Assembly: GCA_024223715.1 (NCBI GenBank)
Contig: JAAEOA010000414.1
Coordinates: forward strand, 1 to 49,831
Direction: 5' to 3'
DNA length: 49,831 nucleotides
DNA from: a bacterium
Lineage (GTDB): Bacteria; Krumholzibacteriota; Krumholzibacteriia; LZORAL124-64-63
The notes under the pieces are model-generated. The model ran no database searches. It saw only the letters and a list, made by a program, of their open reading frames with translations, and had not been told where the DNA came from. Position numbers and translations under genes: made by a program. Below are positions 1-9,021 of this stretch, piece by piece (within the stretch, counting starts at the first letter, position 1; each line of letters begins with the position of its first letter).

Positions 1-140
1 AGTTGTGCCCAGAAGAATGTCGCTGGTTCAATTTGTGGCCTTAGATTTGATTAAACACTGGAGATTTATGTGTTTTAGGTTGAAGATTGCTGGGTACTTT
101 TGATAAAAAACACCCAGCGACATTCTCTTAGGCACAACCC
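1..140. repeat. Imperfect 26-bp inverted repeat pair at window start
   Basis: Bases 2-26 and the reverse complement of about 114-139 match at all but about three or four positions; the shared core is GAATGTCGCTGG next to TTGTGCC. They enclose about 85 bp of AT-rich sequence with no gene. A second, smaller inverted repeat (GCTGGGT/ACCCAGC) lies inside. The right arm runs directly into the intron domain V remnant, so the pair is probably debris from the end of a mobile element or a duplicated insertion site. The left arm may be cut by the window edge. Confidence 0.6.
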
Positions 141-545
141 ACAGCGTGCGGATTTCCCGCACTAGGCGTTCCTGTGCGCTTCGCACCAAGATTTATGGGG
201 TTATCATGCTGGAGCCACTTTCGACTAGGCACTATTGCGCCGGACCGACTGCGTATTCGCCTAAACTCAAAACCCAGAAATCCGAAACTTTCCCCTTGGC
301 TGAGGCAAACCACATGTGTCTTCTCTTCATTAACAACTACTTGGATCTTGGCCAATTCTTCGCGCAATCTTCTTTGTTTGGCCCCTTGAAACCACCGATG
401 GCGAGGGTGAGAATCCACCAATATCACTATGTCATCGGCGAAACGAGCATACTCGACTCCCGCCCAACGACTGTAACGCATGGCTTCCTTCGCCCGTTCC
501 AGCATCTTGCCTGCCTCGTTCAGGTAAGCCTCACGGAGTGGGTTG
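128..545 (-). pseudogene. Group II intron reverse transcriptase/maturase remnant
   Basis: Reading leftwards, the frame carries the reverse-transcriptase segment LNEAGKMLERAKEAMRYSR and then YARFADDIVILVD. The second string is the catalytic Y/F-A-D-D box of group II intron-encoded proteins. A later FGFLGFEFRR resembles the next conserved RT block. The in-frame ATG is at 505, but RT-like sequence extends upstream to about 545. The fingers region before YLNE is missing, and so are the maturase (X) and endonuclease domains after FLGFEF, because the frame runs straight into domain V-like RNA sequence. Intact intron proteins are about 400-600 residues; this is about 125. It is therefore an internally deleted, non-functional relic. 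Confidence 0.8.
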
Positions 546-549
546 TGCC
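131..549. repeat. Perfect 11-bp inverted repeat bounding the RT remnant
   Basis: GGCACAACCCA at 131-141 is matched by its exact reverse complement TGGGTTGTGCC at 539-549. These positions are the points where recognisable RT coding sequence stops on each side. The same TTGTGCCCA-A-AAG string recurs at 3-14 and 543-554 in direct orientation. The repeat probably marks the recombination junctions that produced the deleted intron copy. Confidence 0.55.
136..170 (-). ncRNA. Group II intron domain V-like hairpin (remnant)
   Basis: On the minus strand this 35-nt stretch reads as a stem of TAGTGCGG, a GAAA tetraloop, and TCCGCACGCTG, with AACGCC and GGGTT pairing at the base. A GNRA-capped helix of this length straight after an RT reading frame is the classic position of domain V, the intron catalytic core. 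A CGC trinucleotide near its 5' side resembles the catalytic triad of class C introns. No convincing domain VI or domains I-IV were found, so splicing activity is not expected. Confidence 0.5.
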
Positions 550-726
550 CAAAAGATCCATGATGACTTTTTTTACAAGTGTGATAAAGTTCGGAATGCC
601 GATGGGTAAAGTCCCTGGAGCGGCGGTATCTCGATATTGAAGTCCAGTCCTTTCAACCGGCCTTGATGAGCGATTGCTGGGGCTCATTTCCTTATTGCGA
701 TCTCACCCGTCGACTGTGGAAGGTCT

Positions 727-1269
727 ATGAAGAAAATAAAATTTTGGAAGACTCTACTGATTTTCACGACTATTGGAGTTGTCCTGTCTGTCATTTTTGG
801 AATCAAGGCAGCCTATTTTGATGAAACTCAGACACCCGCCCAGTTATTATTGAGGGAGGCCACCCTGGGAAGTGCTACACCCGCCAAGCTTTTTATGGAG
901 GAGGCGATCCCGGGCAGTGTTTTTTCATTCTTTGTCTCCCTGATATTGGCATCGTCACTTAAATTGATCAACTTTTTCTCAAGGTTAGGAAAGGGGAAGA
1001 AAGATGTCCCCTCTGACACTCCATCCCCAGGGATCGTGCGGAAGCTGGCACCCGGCTGTGCGGCAATACCGTTGGGGGCATTAATCGGGGCCCTGTTCGG
1101 AGTATTATTAGTAGGTTTGGCCAGTTTCGGTGGACAAACCAATGACCAAGATATGGTTGTTGGTGGTGTTGCAGGGGGCCTAATCGGTACATTGGGAGGT
1201 TTTTTCTTTGGCATGATTGCTTTGGCGGGCTTTAACGTTTTCAAAAAGTTGTTTTCCGGTAGAAAATGA
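727..1269 (+). CDS. Hypothetical multi-pass membrane protein
   Basis: A 180-residue protein of no family I recognise. The start ATG is preceded by GGAAGG a few bases upstream. Four hydrophobic stretches are visible: about residues 8-28, 63-84, 108-133 and 143-172. Between the second and third is a short basic, proline-rich loop (GKGKKDVPSDTPSPG). The last two segments are glycine-rich (GALIGALFGVLL, GGVAGGLIGTLGGFFFGM), as in tightly packed membrane helices. The tail KKLFSGRK is basic and probably cytoplasmic. It stands alone between two mobile-element relics, so it may be cargo or an isolated accessory gene. Function unknown. Confidence 0.7.
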   Translation: MKKIKFWKTLLIFTTIGVVLSVIFGIKAAYFDETQTPAQLLLREATLGSATPAKLFMEEAIPGSVFSFFVSLILASSLKLINFFSRLGKGKKDVPSDTPSPGIVRKLAPGCAAIPLGALIGALFGVLLVGLASFGGQTNDQDMVVGGVAGGLIGTLGGFFFGMIALAGFNVFKKLFSGRK

Positions 1270-1440
1270 GAGACCCCAGGTGACGAGTGATTGTTTTGGA
1301 GTGGGATTATAATTTAATGTCAGCTAACTCCTAAATGGACTCCCTATCCCTATCATTTATTCCACCCGAGCCCCAAGCGACATAATAGGGGCAATTTCTA
1401 TAAGCAATTCCTCAAAGAGAAAAGTTGCCTCTTCCGTCAC

Positions 1441-1827
1441 AGGCGGGAAGTCAAGTTATCATACCGTTTCGCAAACAAACGTCAGTTCTGGGCTTACTGT
1501 GGTCTAGGTATTGTGATGCGCAGTTCGTCAGATTGGATTCGCACTCAGAATGGGGAATGGATAAAGACGTCAATCCAGAAAACCAGAGGCCTGAACCGCA
1601 ACTTCAACTGTTCCTTGAAGCACGTCTTCAAGGGTGCGGCGACGACGACAATTTGTCGCGCCAACAAGGACGATCCTTTGTATCGGCACTATCAGGATTT
1701 ACTCGATGGTTGCACAAAACCCAACCTGGCGAAGCTGACCATCTCGCGTCAGATAGCCTCAATCGTTCTTTCGGTGTGGCGATCTCAGGAGGTTCACGAC
1801 CCGAAGAAACTGATCCCGAAAACATAG
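1441..1827 (+). pseudogene. IS110-family transposase, C-terminal remnant
   Basis: The frame ending in TAG at 1825 carries hallmarks of the C-terminal transposase_20 domain of IS110/IS116-type transposases. These are YRFANKRQFWAYCGLGIV (about 1471-1515), then GLNRNFNCSLKHVFKGAATT, KPNLAKLTISRQIASIVL, and the closing QEVHDPKK. The similarity begins upstream of the first ATG (1513) with no start codon or N-terminal RuvC-like DEDD domain, so only roughly the last third of a transposase remains. A direct repeat AGTTGCCTCTT occurs at 1423-1433 and 2131-2141, but in a region this size that could be chance. Confidence 0.8.
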
Positions 1828-2295
1828 TATGTCTCTAGGTTGAGCAACCGATTGGTGAACAAGTCAAACACCGTTGGCAAAGTTCCTGGAAACAAAATGG
1901 TTACAGGGGAGTGCATTCATGGATTTACTGGTCCCGGCTAACCATGCCTGAGTCCCCCCCGAATAGGCTATGCCCCCTTGGAGAGCCGAACGGAGCCATG
2001 GCCCATCGAGTCCCCTATAGAAGGATGGTTCCCTCAGAAAAACGGACGCTGTCTGCCAGACCGGAAGCACTCAGCGTGCTGGACAGGTATGTCTTGACTG
2101 CCTGCCCCATAGAAGTAAATTCAAACACATAGTTGCCTCTTTTTTGCCCGAATTCTCACACCATTGTACATGGCCCCGCTGTTTCGATCCCCGCCTTCCG
2201 GTCTAGATTTCACAAAATGACAGGCAAGTACAGTCTGGTTTTTCGAATAGAGTAATTGGCAGCCACACCCATTTTCAGTAATGTCAACACATCCG
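1828..2295. other. Gene-free stretch downstream of the transposase remnant
   Basis: No frame here has a ribosome-binding site plus recognisable protein similarity. The sequence just after the transposase stop may be the non-coding 3' end of the IS110 element. Such elements keep a structured guide-like (bridge) RNA in one non-coding end, but I could not identify a defined hairpin set or element boundary. The remainder is featureless up to the stop codon of the convergent sulfatase-TPR gene. Confidence 0.4.
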
Positions 2296-4606
2296 TTAAC
2301 GGCTTCCCGCCTGAGGGCGAGCATTCTCCAGCATTCTAAGATACTGATTGCCCATTTTCACCACGGAATTATGCTGGTTTCCTTCTGCAATCTCAAGGGC
2401 CTGTTTGCAAGCGGTCATGGCTTCGTCTACTTTTCCCTGAGCCCCGAGCACTTGGCTCAGGGTCAACATCAGATCTGCATCGGATTTCATTTTTTTTTCT
2501 GACAGTTCTGCCATCAGTGCGGCCGCTTCGGCAAGCCTTTTTCTTTCCGGGTCGATACTGTTCAAAAGCAATTTCACCAAATTGTTCACCGCCTGCGGAT
2601 CTTCATGTGCCAGACGCAGCCCGTCGCGCAAAACTACTTCAGCTTCTTCGACTTGCCCTTGACCATACAAGAGCACCGACTTGGCCTTGCGCAAAGCACT
2701 CGACTTGGGGTGGCTTTCCAGCATGGAGTCCAAAAAAGGCAGAAGTTCAGCCGAACGTCCAGCTCTGGCATGAGCCTGCCGGAGAGCCTCGGCACAGCCC
2801 CGCAAATCAGGCTCCAATGTAGTGGCAACCAGCAACGAAGTAATGGCCGAATCTGGCTTATCACTCACCAACAAAAGACGGCCACACAACATGTGGGCTA
2901 TGGCATTTTCGGGATCAGCTGCAAGAAGAATATGAAGATCATCAAGGGCCTGTTGGTTTTGCCCGAGCTGCCCACGACATTCGGCCAACATCATTCTCAG
3001 GTCTGGTGAGTTTGGATGAAGTTTCACCCCATGGGCGAAGGCCGCAACCGCACCTTCGAGATCACCATTGGCCCGTCTCATCACACCAAGGTAGCGGAAT
3101 CCTGGTACGAAATCGGGATTCTGTTGCAAGAGGTCCTCCAACTTGGTGATTTCTTCTGGGCCGCGCTGCTCGGGTGGCTTGCCGAACACCACACGGTTCA
3201 CCTCATCCATCACTTGCATCATGCTCCGAGGGTCAGCTCCCTTACCCGCATCTGGAGCCCCCTTCGGACTTGAAACCGTGTACCCAAGTGACCGTAGACG
3301 CAACATTTCATCGGCATCCAATTGCTTGGACGGCATAGGAGCAGCCGAAGAATCAAGTTCTTCTCCGAAATGACCGGCCAATTTTTCATGTAACTCAGAG
3401 GCACGTTCCAACTGTTTTTTGTAAAGGTCGTTTTGCTCGTCAGGGTCATCTGCGAGATCATACATTTCGGGATTGACCATACACGTATTTGGTGTTGTCG
3501 TCGTACACCGAGTACAGGGCTGCCCAGCCGTGCTCCATCTTTCCTTCGTAAGTCTCTGCGAAGTACACACGTGGCTCTTCCCCCACTTGCTGGAGATCAA
3601 CACCGCTCATGCCCGATGGTGGATCGAGGCCCAAAAGAGCAAGGACGGTGGGCATCACATCAACCTGTGATACGCGATCTGACCGTTCAATGCCACCCCC
3701 CAATTTCTGGCCACACCGAATGACAAACGGAACATGCATTGTTCCTTCATAGAGCAAATAGCCATGGGTCGGTTCACCTTTTTCACGGAGAGATTCGCCG
3801 TGATCGCCGACCACCACCACGATGGTGTTCTCTTCGTAACCCAAATGAGCCAAGCCGGCCAGAAGCCGGCCCATTTCAGCATCAAGGTAGGCGATTTCGG
3901 CATCATAGGGATGCCCGGAATATTTTTCCACGTAAGGGCTCGGCGCCATGTATGGAGAATGGGGATCGAAGTAGTGCACCCAGAGCATAAAATTCTGATC
4001 GGACCGTTCGTTCAGCCAATCCAGAGCCAGGTCCGTCACCTGGGTGGCATTGCGCTCAGAAAAACCCAAAGGATCAATTTTATCAGCTGGCTCGAAGTCG
4101 TCGTCGTAGCTTTCAAATCCTTGAGCCAAGCCGAATTGCTCGCTGAGCACAAAGGAGGCAAGCACCGCGCCGGTTTCATATCCGGCACCTTGTAGGATTT
4201 CAGCCATAGTCACATGCCGGCCATTAAGCTTGAAATAGCCGTTGGACCTCACACCGTGTTCACGAGGATAGAGACCTGTTAGGATGGATGCATGCGATGG
4301 CATGGTCACTGGGGTCACGGCTGTCGTTCGCGAAAAAAGCACACCCTCATCAGCCAGCCGATCAAGAGTGGGTGTGGCAATTTTCTTATGGCCATAACAT
4401 CCAAATCGGTCGGCCCGCGTGGTGTCCAAAGTAATGAGCAGTACGTTGGATCCGGCCAGGGACCCAAACTCGGAAAGGCCACCTTCGCTCATTTGCGGTC
4501 GGGTTGGTGAAGAGTCCGATTTGTTTTGAAAAAGATACCAAAGGCCAGCAACCAGAATGAATCCAGCCATGAGCAAGAACCAGGGACGGCGGACCGAAAA
4601 AGACAT
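2296..4606 (-). pseudogene. Membrane-anchored sulfatase-like hydrolase fused to TPR repeats, frameshifted
   Basis: The start chosen is ATG 4606, with GGAGG 11 nt upstream. It is followed by a signal anchor (RRPWFLLMAGFILVAGLWYLF). The alkaline-phosphatase-fold domain shows metal-binding LLITLDTTRADRFGCYG, the nucleophile region VTMPSHASILTG and VVGDHGESL. The frame ends early at 3458 after TKYVYGQSRN. The following frame continues exactly as the family does (VNPEMYDLADDPDEQNDLY, LRSLGYT), then has about 280 residues of TPR repeats. Removing one G of a GG pair at 3477-3478 restores KYVYVNPEMYDL and a protein of about 769 residues. The usual sulfatase C-x-P-S-R is T-M-P-S-H, so no formylglycine can form; a phosphodiesterase or phosphotransferase activity is more likely. 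It could be a true lesion or a sequencing error. Confidence 0.85.
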
Positions 4607-5284
4607 ATTAGGGTAATCCTCCAGCAGTTTTTTGATCTGACCCTGGTAAGAAACAACCGGGTGTTGCGAGAACATGAGACCTCAATTTACTTCACGGCCA
4701 ATACAACTTCAATTCATTCTTTCACATTAACCATTGGTGTCTCACGGTTTAAACTATCCGATGCATTTGCCGCTCATTTGTTCAGAGCCGTCACCGATCA
4801 CAGCCATTTTTCCGAACAACGGGGGATCACAATTCATTAAACGACTATTAACCAGAAACCCGCCAAAAACCCACAAAAATTCCCACCAAAAAAATGAGCT
4901 CCTCGTGTGGGACGATAATGGGAACAATATTCTGAGAGAAATTGATTTCAGAAATTGCCTCTATTATGTCGATTGGGACTCGGATGGAATAAATGATAGG
5001 GACACTGTGATCGGCTCGAGTAACCGCCAGTTATTGAACCAGCCACCCACACCAGGGTATCAATTGTCTTTCTGGGTCATTTTCCTTACGCTTGGTAACC
5101 GAAAATCGAGTACAAAATCCGAAAATTACTCTTCTTAAATAATGGGCGTCATGCATGAAGGATTGTTTTCTGGCAATAAAACAATTCCCACCTCCATGGA
5201 TCTTCTTTACAATAATTTGGGGATAAGTCTGGAAAGTTGTGAGATCGTAGACAAGTGGTTCTTCATTCAACCTCGGAGTTATCA
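4607..5284. other. Divergent intergenic region, no convincing gene
   Basis: About 680 bp separate the minus-strand sulfatase-TPR gene from the plus-strand glycosyltransferase. It must hold both promoters, but no clear -35/-10 pair was recognised. An open stretch on the plus strand around 4900-5030 encodes VWDDNGNNILREIDFRNC and DWDSDGINDRDTVIG. It lacks a ribosome-binding site and any family I know, and may be a decayed gene fragment. Confidence 0.4.
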
Positions 5285-6394
5285 ATGCCCAAACCGCACC
5301 TGATCTTCATAAACTCCATGCGTGGTTATGCAGGTGCCGAGGTCTGGTTTCTCGAAACAGCAGCCGCTTTGAAGAGCCGAGGCCATAAAGTCAGTATCAT
5401 TGCCCAACCGGATTCGGAACTGTTCGAACGCAGCCGGGAAAAAGAACTCACCACCCATGGCGTGGCCATCAGATTCGATGCAGCCCCTTGGACTCTAATA
5501 AAATTGCACCGCATTTTCGTTCAGCAAAAGGCGACCTGCGTTCTTGCCAACTTGACCAAAGATTTAAAAGCAGCGGCAACAGCGGGATGGCTGGCCAAAG
5601 TGCCTCTCATTCTTGGCAGTCGAGAAAGTGATTTTCCCCTCAAAAACAAATTTTATTATCGCTGGTATTTTAATCGTCTTGCCACGGGGCTGTTGGTTAA
5701 TTCCCGGGCGACAATGGATACGGTACTGCAGTCAGCTCAATGGTTAAAAGAAGAAAATATCCATTTACTCTACAAAGGAATTGATCTGAAGAAATTTTCT
5801 CCTTCACAACATCAGTCCCCTTCTGCAAAACCTAGCTCCCACGCAGTCAGATCATTCGGTTTCGCCGGTCAGCTAATTGAACGCAAAGGCCTGCTCTCTC
5901 TAATGGAAGCCTGGACTGCCGTGGAAGAGTCCGGGGCAGAAGAATCACCAATTTTGAAAATTATTGGCACAGGCCCCCTGGAGCCCATCCTGGAAAAGTG
6001 GCGGGAAAACTGCCGTTATCCTGACAATATAAAGCTTCTGGGGCACTGTGAAAACATGGCCGGATTTTATCGAAACATTGATGTCTTGTTAATGCCTTCG
6101 GAAGCCGAAGGATTTGGCTTGGTAGCTGCTGAGGCCATGGCGTGCCAAGTTCCAGTCATTGCCAGCAATAGCAGCAGTCTTCCTGAAATTGTATTGCCCC
6201 ACCAAAATGGCTGGCTGGTTGAGTCACAAAACCATGAACAACTTACTCAGGCCATCCTGCATTCCCTGGAAAATCCATCTGAGGTGCAACGCTTCGGGCA
6301 GGCCGCACGGTTGCACATTCAAAAGAATTTTGATAAAAATGATACTCTTGACCGGTTGGAAGTACTGACCGGTTTAAAACCTTCGAAAGGTTAA
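5285..6394 (+). CDS. GT4-family glycosyltransferase
   Basis: A 369-residue retaining glycosyltransferase of the GT-B fold. The start ATG 5285 follows a CGGAG ribosome-binding site. The N-terminal Rossmann half opens with HLIFINSMRGYAGAEVWFLETAAALKSRGH, the usual acceptor-side loop of GT4 enzymes. The C-terminal half has GFAGQLIERKGLLSLMEAW, a linker, LLGHCENMAGFYRNIDVLLMPS, and the nucleotide-sugar E-x7-E motif EAEGFGLVAAEAMA at about 279-291. It likely transfers a sugar from a nucleotide-sugar donor onto an envelope glycan or lipid; the exact substrate cannot be read. It is followed 2 bp later by a nitrilase-family gene, so the two are co-transcribed. The region 175-190 is serine/glutamine rich, a probable flexible inter-domain loop. 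Confidence 0.88.
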   Translation: MPKPHLIFINSMRGYAGAEVWFLETAAALKSRGHKVSIIAQPDSELFERSREKELTTHGVAIRFDAAPWTLIKLHRIFVQQKATCVLANLTKDLKAAATAGWLAKVPLILGSRESDFPLKNKFYYRWYFNRLATGLLVNSRATMDTVLQSAQWLKEENIHLLYKGIDLKKFSPSQHQSPSAKPSSHAVRSFGFAGQLIERKGLLSLMEAWTAVEESGAEESPILKIIGTGPLEPILEKWRENCRYPDNIKLLGHCENMAGFYRNIDVLLMPSEAEGFGLVAAEAMACQVPVIASNSSSLPEIVLPHQNGWLVESQNHEQLTQAILHSLENPSEVQRFGQAARLHIQKNFDKNDTLDRLEVLTGLKPSKG

Positions 6395-6396
6395 TC

Positions 6397-7197
6397 ATGC
6401 AATCGCTCAGGGTAGCCGCACTTCAGAACAATCCAGAATTTGGAAAAATCAGAGAGAATTTGCACGACCTTATTGGTTTGTTGCCACCCGAAATCGATCT
6501 GGCGGTTCTGCCTGAATTGTGTGCCACTGGCTACCAGTTCCTCAATCGCGAAGAAGTTGAACAGTACGCTGAGCCCGCTGCCCCCGACCAGGATCCAGGG
6601 CCCATCACCCAGCGTCTTACTCAAGTTGCGGAAGCCAGCGGTACCACTTTAGTTTTTGGACTCGCCGAAAAAAACGGCGATAAGGTTTTTAACAGTTCTG
6701 TTCTGGTTCGTCCCGACGGTACGCGCGATATCTACCGAAAAATGCATCTCTTTCTGGATGAAAAGAAGTTGTTCGACCCCGGCGATCTGGGTTTCAAAAC
6801 ATTCCAGGCCTGTGGTATTAAACTGGGTATGATGGTTTGCTTCGATTGGATTTTCCCCGAATCTGCACGAACTTTGGCATTAAACGGGGCCCAGTTAATT
6901 GCCCATCCCTCTAACCTGGTTTTGCCCTGGTGCCCCGAGGCTATGATAACCCGGAGTTTGGAAAACCGGGTTTTTACTGTAACGGCCAATCGTATTGGCA
7001 GGGAAATGCGGAATGGCAGCCCTTTGGAGTTTATTGGTCTCAGTCAAATAGTTTCGCCCCGGGGAGAGCGGCTCGATCAATTGAAGCAGCAGGAAACAGG
7101 AGCAGCCCGGGCCACAATCAACCTTGTTGAAACAGATAAAAAAATTACGGCGAACAACGATTTATTCGCTGATCGCCGTCCCGAATTTTATCGATAA
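6397..7197 (+). CDS. Carbon-nitrogen hydrolase (nitrilase superfamily amidase)
   Basis: A 266-residue cytosolic protein with the full Glu-Lys-Cys triad of the nitrilase superfamily: Glu in LAVLPELCATGY (about 41), Lys in IYRKMHLF (about 112) and Cys in GMMVCFDWIFPE (about 146). The length fits the family norm of about 270. These enzymes hydrolyse amides such as omega-amides, carbamoylated amines or deaminated glutathione. The specific substrate is not evident, although the order CFDWIFPE followed by AHPSNLVLP resembles omega-amidase and N-carbamoylputrescine-type branches. It starts 2 bp after the glycosyltransferase stop, which implies translational coupling. It ends 6 bp from the convergent glgC stop, leaving no room for a separate terminator. 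Confidence 0.88.
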   Translation: MQSLRVAALQNNPEFGKIRENLHDLIGLLPPEIDLAVLPELCATGYQFLNREEVEQYAEPAAPDQDPGPITQRLTQVAEASGTTLVFGLAEKNGDKVFNSSVLVRPDGTRDIYRKMHLFLDEKKLFDPGDLGFKTFQACGIKLGMMVCFDWIFPESARTLALNGAQLIAHPSNLVLPWCPEAMITRSLENRVFTVTANRIGREMRNGSPLEFIGLSQIVSPRGERLDQLKQQETGAARATINLVETDKKITANNDLFADRRPEFYR

Positions 7198-7203
7198 TCC
7201 TGG

Positions 7204-8451
7204 TTATTTACTGAGGTCCATTCCCTTGGGTATGACCACCACTCCCTCAGCGGAAACTCTAAAGAGCTGGGAATCTTTTTCATGGTCGAAACCAATTTCC
7301 ATTCCCTCAGGAATGATGACATCTTTATCGATAATGCAGCGATTCAAACGGGCGTTTCGGCCAATAACAACATCGTCCATAACAATGCTGTCAGTAAGGT
7401 GACAATGGGAATTGACCCGTACTCCACGACCTATAACGCAACGCTCCACTTTTCCACCCGAAACAATGGACCCACTGCCAACAATGCTGTCTTCAACAAT
7501 GCCCGGCAAAGTTCCATCTTCGGTATACCCGTGAACTGATTTGCAGGGAGGAAGCGGTGGTTGCCAGGCACGGAAGCGCCATTTCGGATCATAGAGATCG
7601 CATCGGGGTTGACGGCTGACCAATTCCATTGTGGTTTCAAAGTAACTGTCCAAAGTCCCAATGTCCCGCCAGTAACAACTTTCCAGAGTATTTTCGTCAC
7701 GGAAGGGGTAGGCATAGACACTTTCTTTTTCCACCAGGGCAGGAATGATGTCTTTGCCAAAATCGTTGCGGCTGTTCGGTTGCCGGGCATCGACACTCAA
7801 CTCATGAACCAGGCTATCAGTATCGAAAACATAAACGCCCATATTAACCAGACAATGGTCAGGGTCCCCGGGAATGGTTTTAGGGTTGGTGGGTTTTTCT
7901 TCAAACCCAACCACTTTCCAGTTTTCATCCACCTCCAAAATGCCAAATTCATCAGCACCTTTTTTAGGAACCACAGCACAACTGAGACTCATGCTGCCCG
8001 GGTGTTCACTGTGAAAGCTGAGAAGTTTTCCATAATCCATTTTGTAAATATGATCGCCCGACAATAATAAAACATGTTCTGGTTTTCGGTTTTCCAAAAG
8101 ATAAATGTTTTGATAAACCGCATCGGCAGTTCCTTCATACCATTTCTGGCCGATACGGTGCTGAGGTGGAATTCGATAGCAGAATTCACCGGCTTCGTAA
8201 CTAAAGACATTCCATCCCCGCTGTAAATGTTTATCCAAACTGTAACTTTTGTATTGAGTTAATACATAGATGTGGCGCAGACCACTGTTAATGCAATTGG
8301 AGAGGGTGAAATCAATAATTCGGTAAGCCCCACCAAAAGGAACCGCAGGTTTGGATCGGTCTTTAGTGAGGGGGTAAAGGCGCTCACCCTGACCACCGGC
8401 CAAAACGAGAGTCAGGGTATTACGCACAAGTTCAAGGGTTCCCAAAGTCAT
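7204..8451 (-). CDS. glgC: Glucose-1-phosphate adenylyltransferase
   Basis: Makes ADP-glucose from glucose-1-phosphate and ATP, the committed step of bacterial glycogen synthesis. The 415-residue chain has the nucleotidyltransferase signature LVLAGGQGERLYPLTKDRSKPAVPFGG near residues 16-42, DFTLSNCINSG, LLSGDHIYKMDY, GFEEKP and LVNMGVYVF. A C-terminal left-handed beta-helix follows (SIVGSGSIVSGG, CVIGRGVRVNSH, SIVMDDVVIG), matching GlgC in order and length. The first ATG (8451) directly abuts GGAGG with no spacer. The in-frame TTG at 8445 has ideal spacing and may be the true start. It is the last gene of the cluster galT-glgA-kinase-regulator-glgC, 54 bp after the regulator. Confidence 0.95.
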   Translation of the reverse strand: MTLGTLELVRNTLTLVLAGGQGERLYPLTKDRSKPAVPFGGAYRIIDFTLSNCINSGLRHIYVLTQYKSYSLDKHLQRGWNVFSYEAGEFCYRIPPQHRIGQKWYEGTADAVYQNIYLLENRKPEHVLLLSGDHIYKMDYGKLLSFHSEHPGSMSLSCAVVPKKGADEFGILEVDENWKVVGFEEKPTNPKTIPGDPDHCLVNMGVYVFDTDSLVHELSVDARQPNSRNDFGKDIIPALVEKESVYAYPFRDENTLESCYWRDIGTLDSYFETTMELVSRQPRCDLYDPKWRFRAWQPPLPPCKSVHGYTEDGTLPGIVEDSIVGSGSIVSGGKVERCVIGRGVRVNSHCHLTDSIVMDDVVIGRNARLNRCIIDKDVIIPEGMEIGFDHEKDSQLFRVSAEGVVVIPKGMDLSK

Positions 8452-8505
8452 CCTCCACAGGGTGGTTTGCCCCCGGGAAGCTTCGCTTCAGTAACCCGTG
8501 CAGCT

Positions 8506-8877
8506 CTAAATATGAGCTGACATCTTTTCAGCGAGAACTCGATTGACGGTATCAATGAGTTCAGTCACATCGGATGATTTGGTCACATAGGCATCGGCCG
8601 CCCAGGTCAGATAGTTGTCCCGGTAGCTCGAAAAAGCCGTGTTCAGAATCACAGGAAGATTGTTATCCCGCTCGAGGATTCTTTGCAAGGCTTCGATACC
8701 GTCCATGCCAGCCATGCGAATGTCAAGAAGAACAAGGTCGGGCTTCATGGTTTCCACGTATTCCAAGCCCTGAGTGGCACAATCGGCGGTCATGGTTTCA
8801 TAACCAGCCCGGCGCAACTCTGTCTCGTAAAGGAGCCTCAAATGAGGTTCGTCGTCGACAATCAAAATTCTCTTCAT
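8506..8877 (-). CDS. Single-domain response regulator
   Basis: A 123-residue stand-alone receiver domain. It has the acidic pair in ILIVDDEPHLRLL (9-10), the phosphoacceptor Asp in DLVLLDIRMAGMDG (about 53), the switch Thr in ILNTAFSS, and the conserved Lys in DAYVTKSSDVTEL. No output domain follows, so it acts by protein contact or as a phosphorelay intermediate. It lies 144 bp downstream of a GAF histidine kinase on the same strand and 54 bp before glgC. The kinase is the obvious partner, and glycogen metabolism or its nutrient signal the plausible target, although this is contextual inference. The 144-bp gap before it shows no recognisable gene. Confidence 0.9.
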   Translation of the reverse strand: MKRILIVDDEPHLRLLYETELRRAGYETMTADCATQGLEYVETMKPDLVLLDIRMAGMDGIEALQRILERDNNLPVILNTAFSSYRDNYLTWAADAYVTKSSDVTELIDTVNRVLAEKMSAHI

Positions 8878-9021
8878 GGTATTGCCCTTCGTTTCATACC
8901 CTACGTCGGTGGACCCACTGCCAACATGAGGATTTCTTTACCTCTGACAGCTTACCTAAATTCAGGATTTATGGCAACCTGAAATTTGGGCATTCAAGGT
9001 CCAATTTTCCTTTTACCAGTT

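Noticed and set aside
1864..2324. Short minus- and plus-strand open frames in the gene-free stretch
   Set aside because: No ribosome-binding sites, no family similarity and overlapping frames on both strands; best treated as non-coding.
4734..5138. Plus-strand 134-codon frame in the divergent intergenic region
   Set aside because: No ribosome-binding site and low-complexity N-terminus; only a weak DWDSDGIND string looks protein-like, so it is kept as a possible fragment, not a gene.
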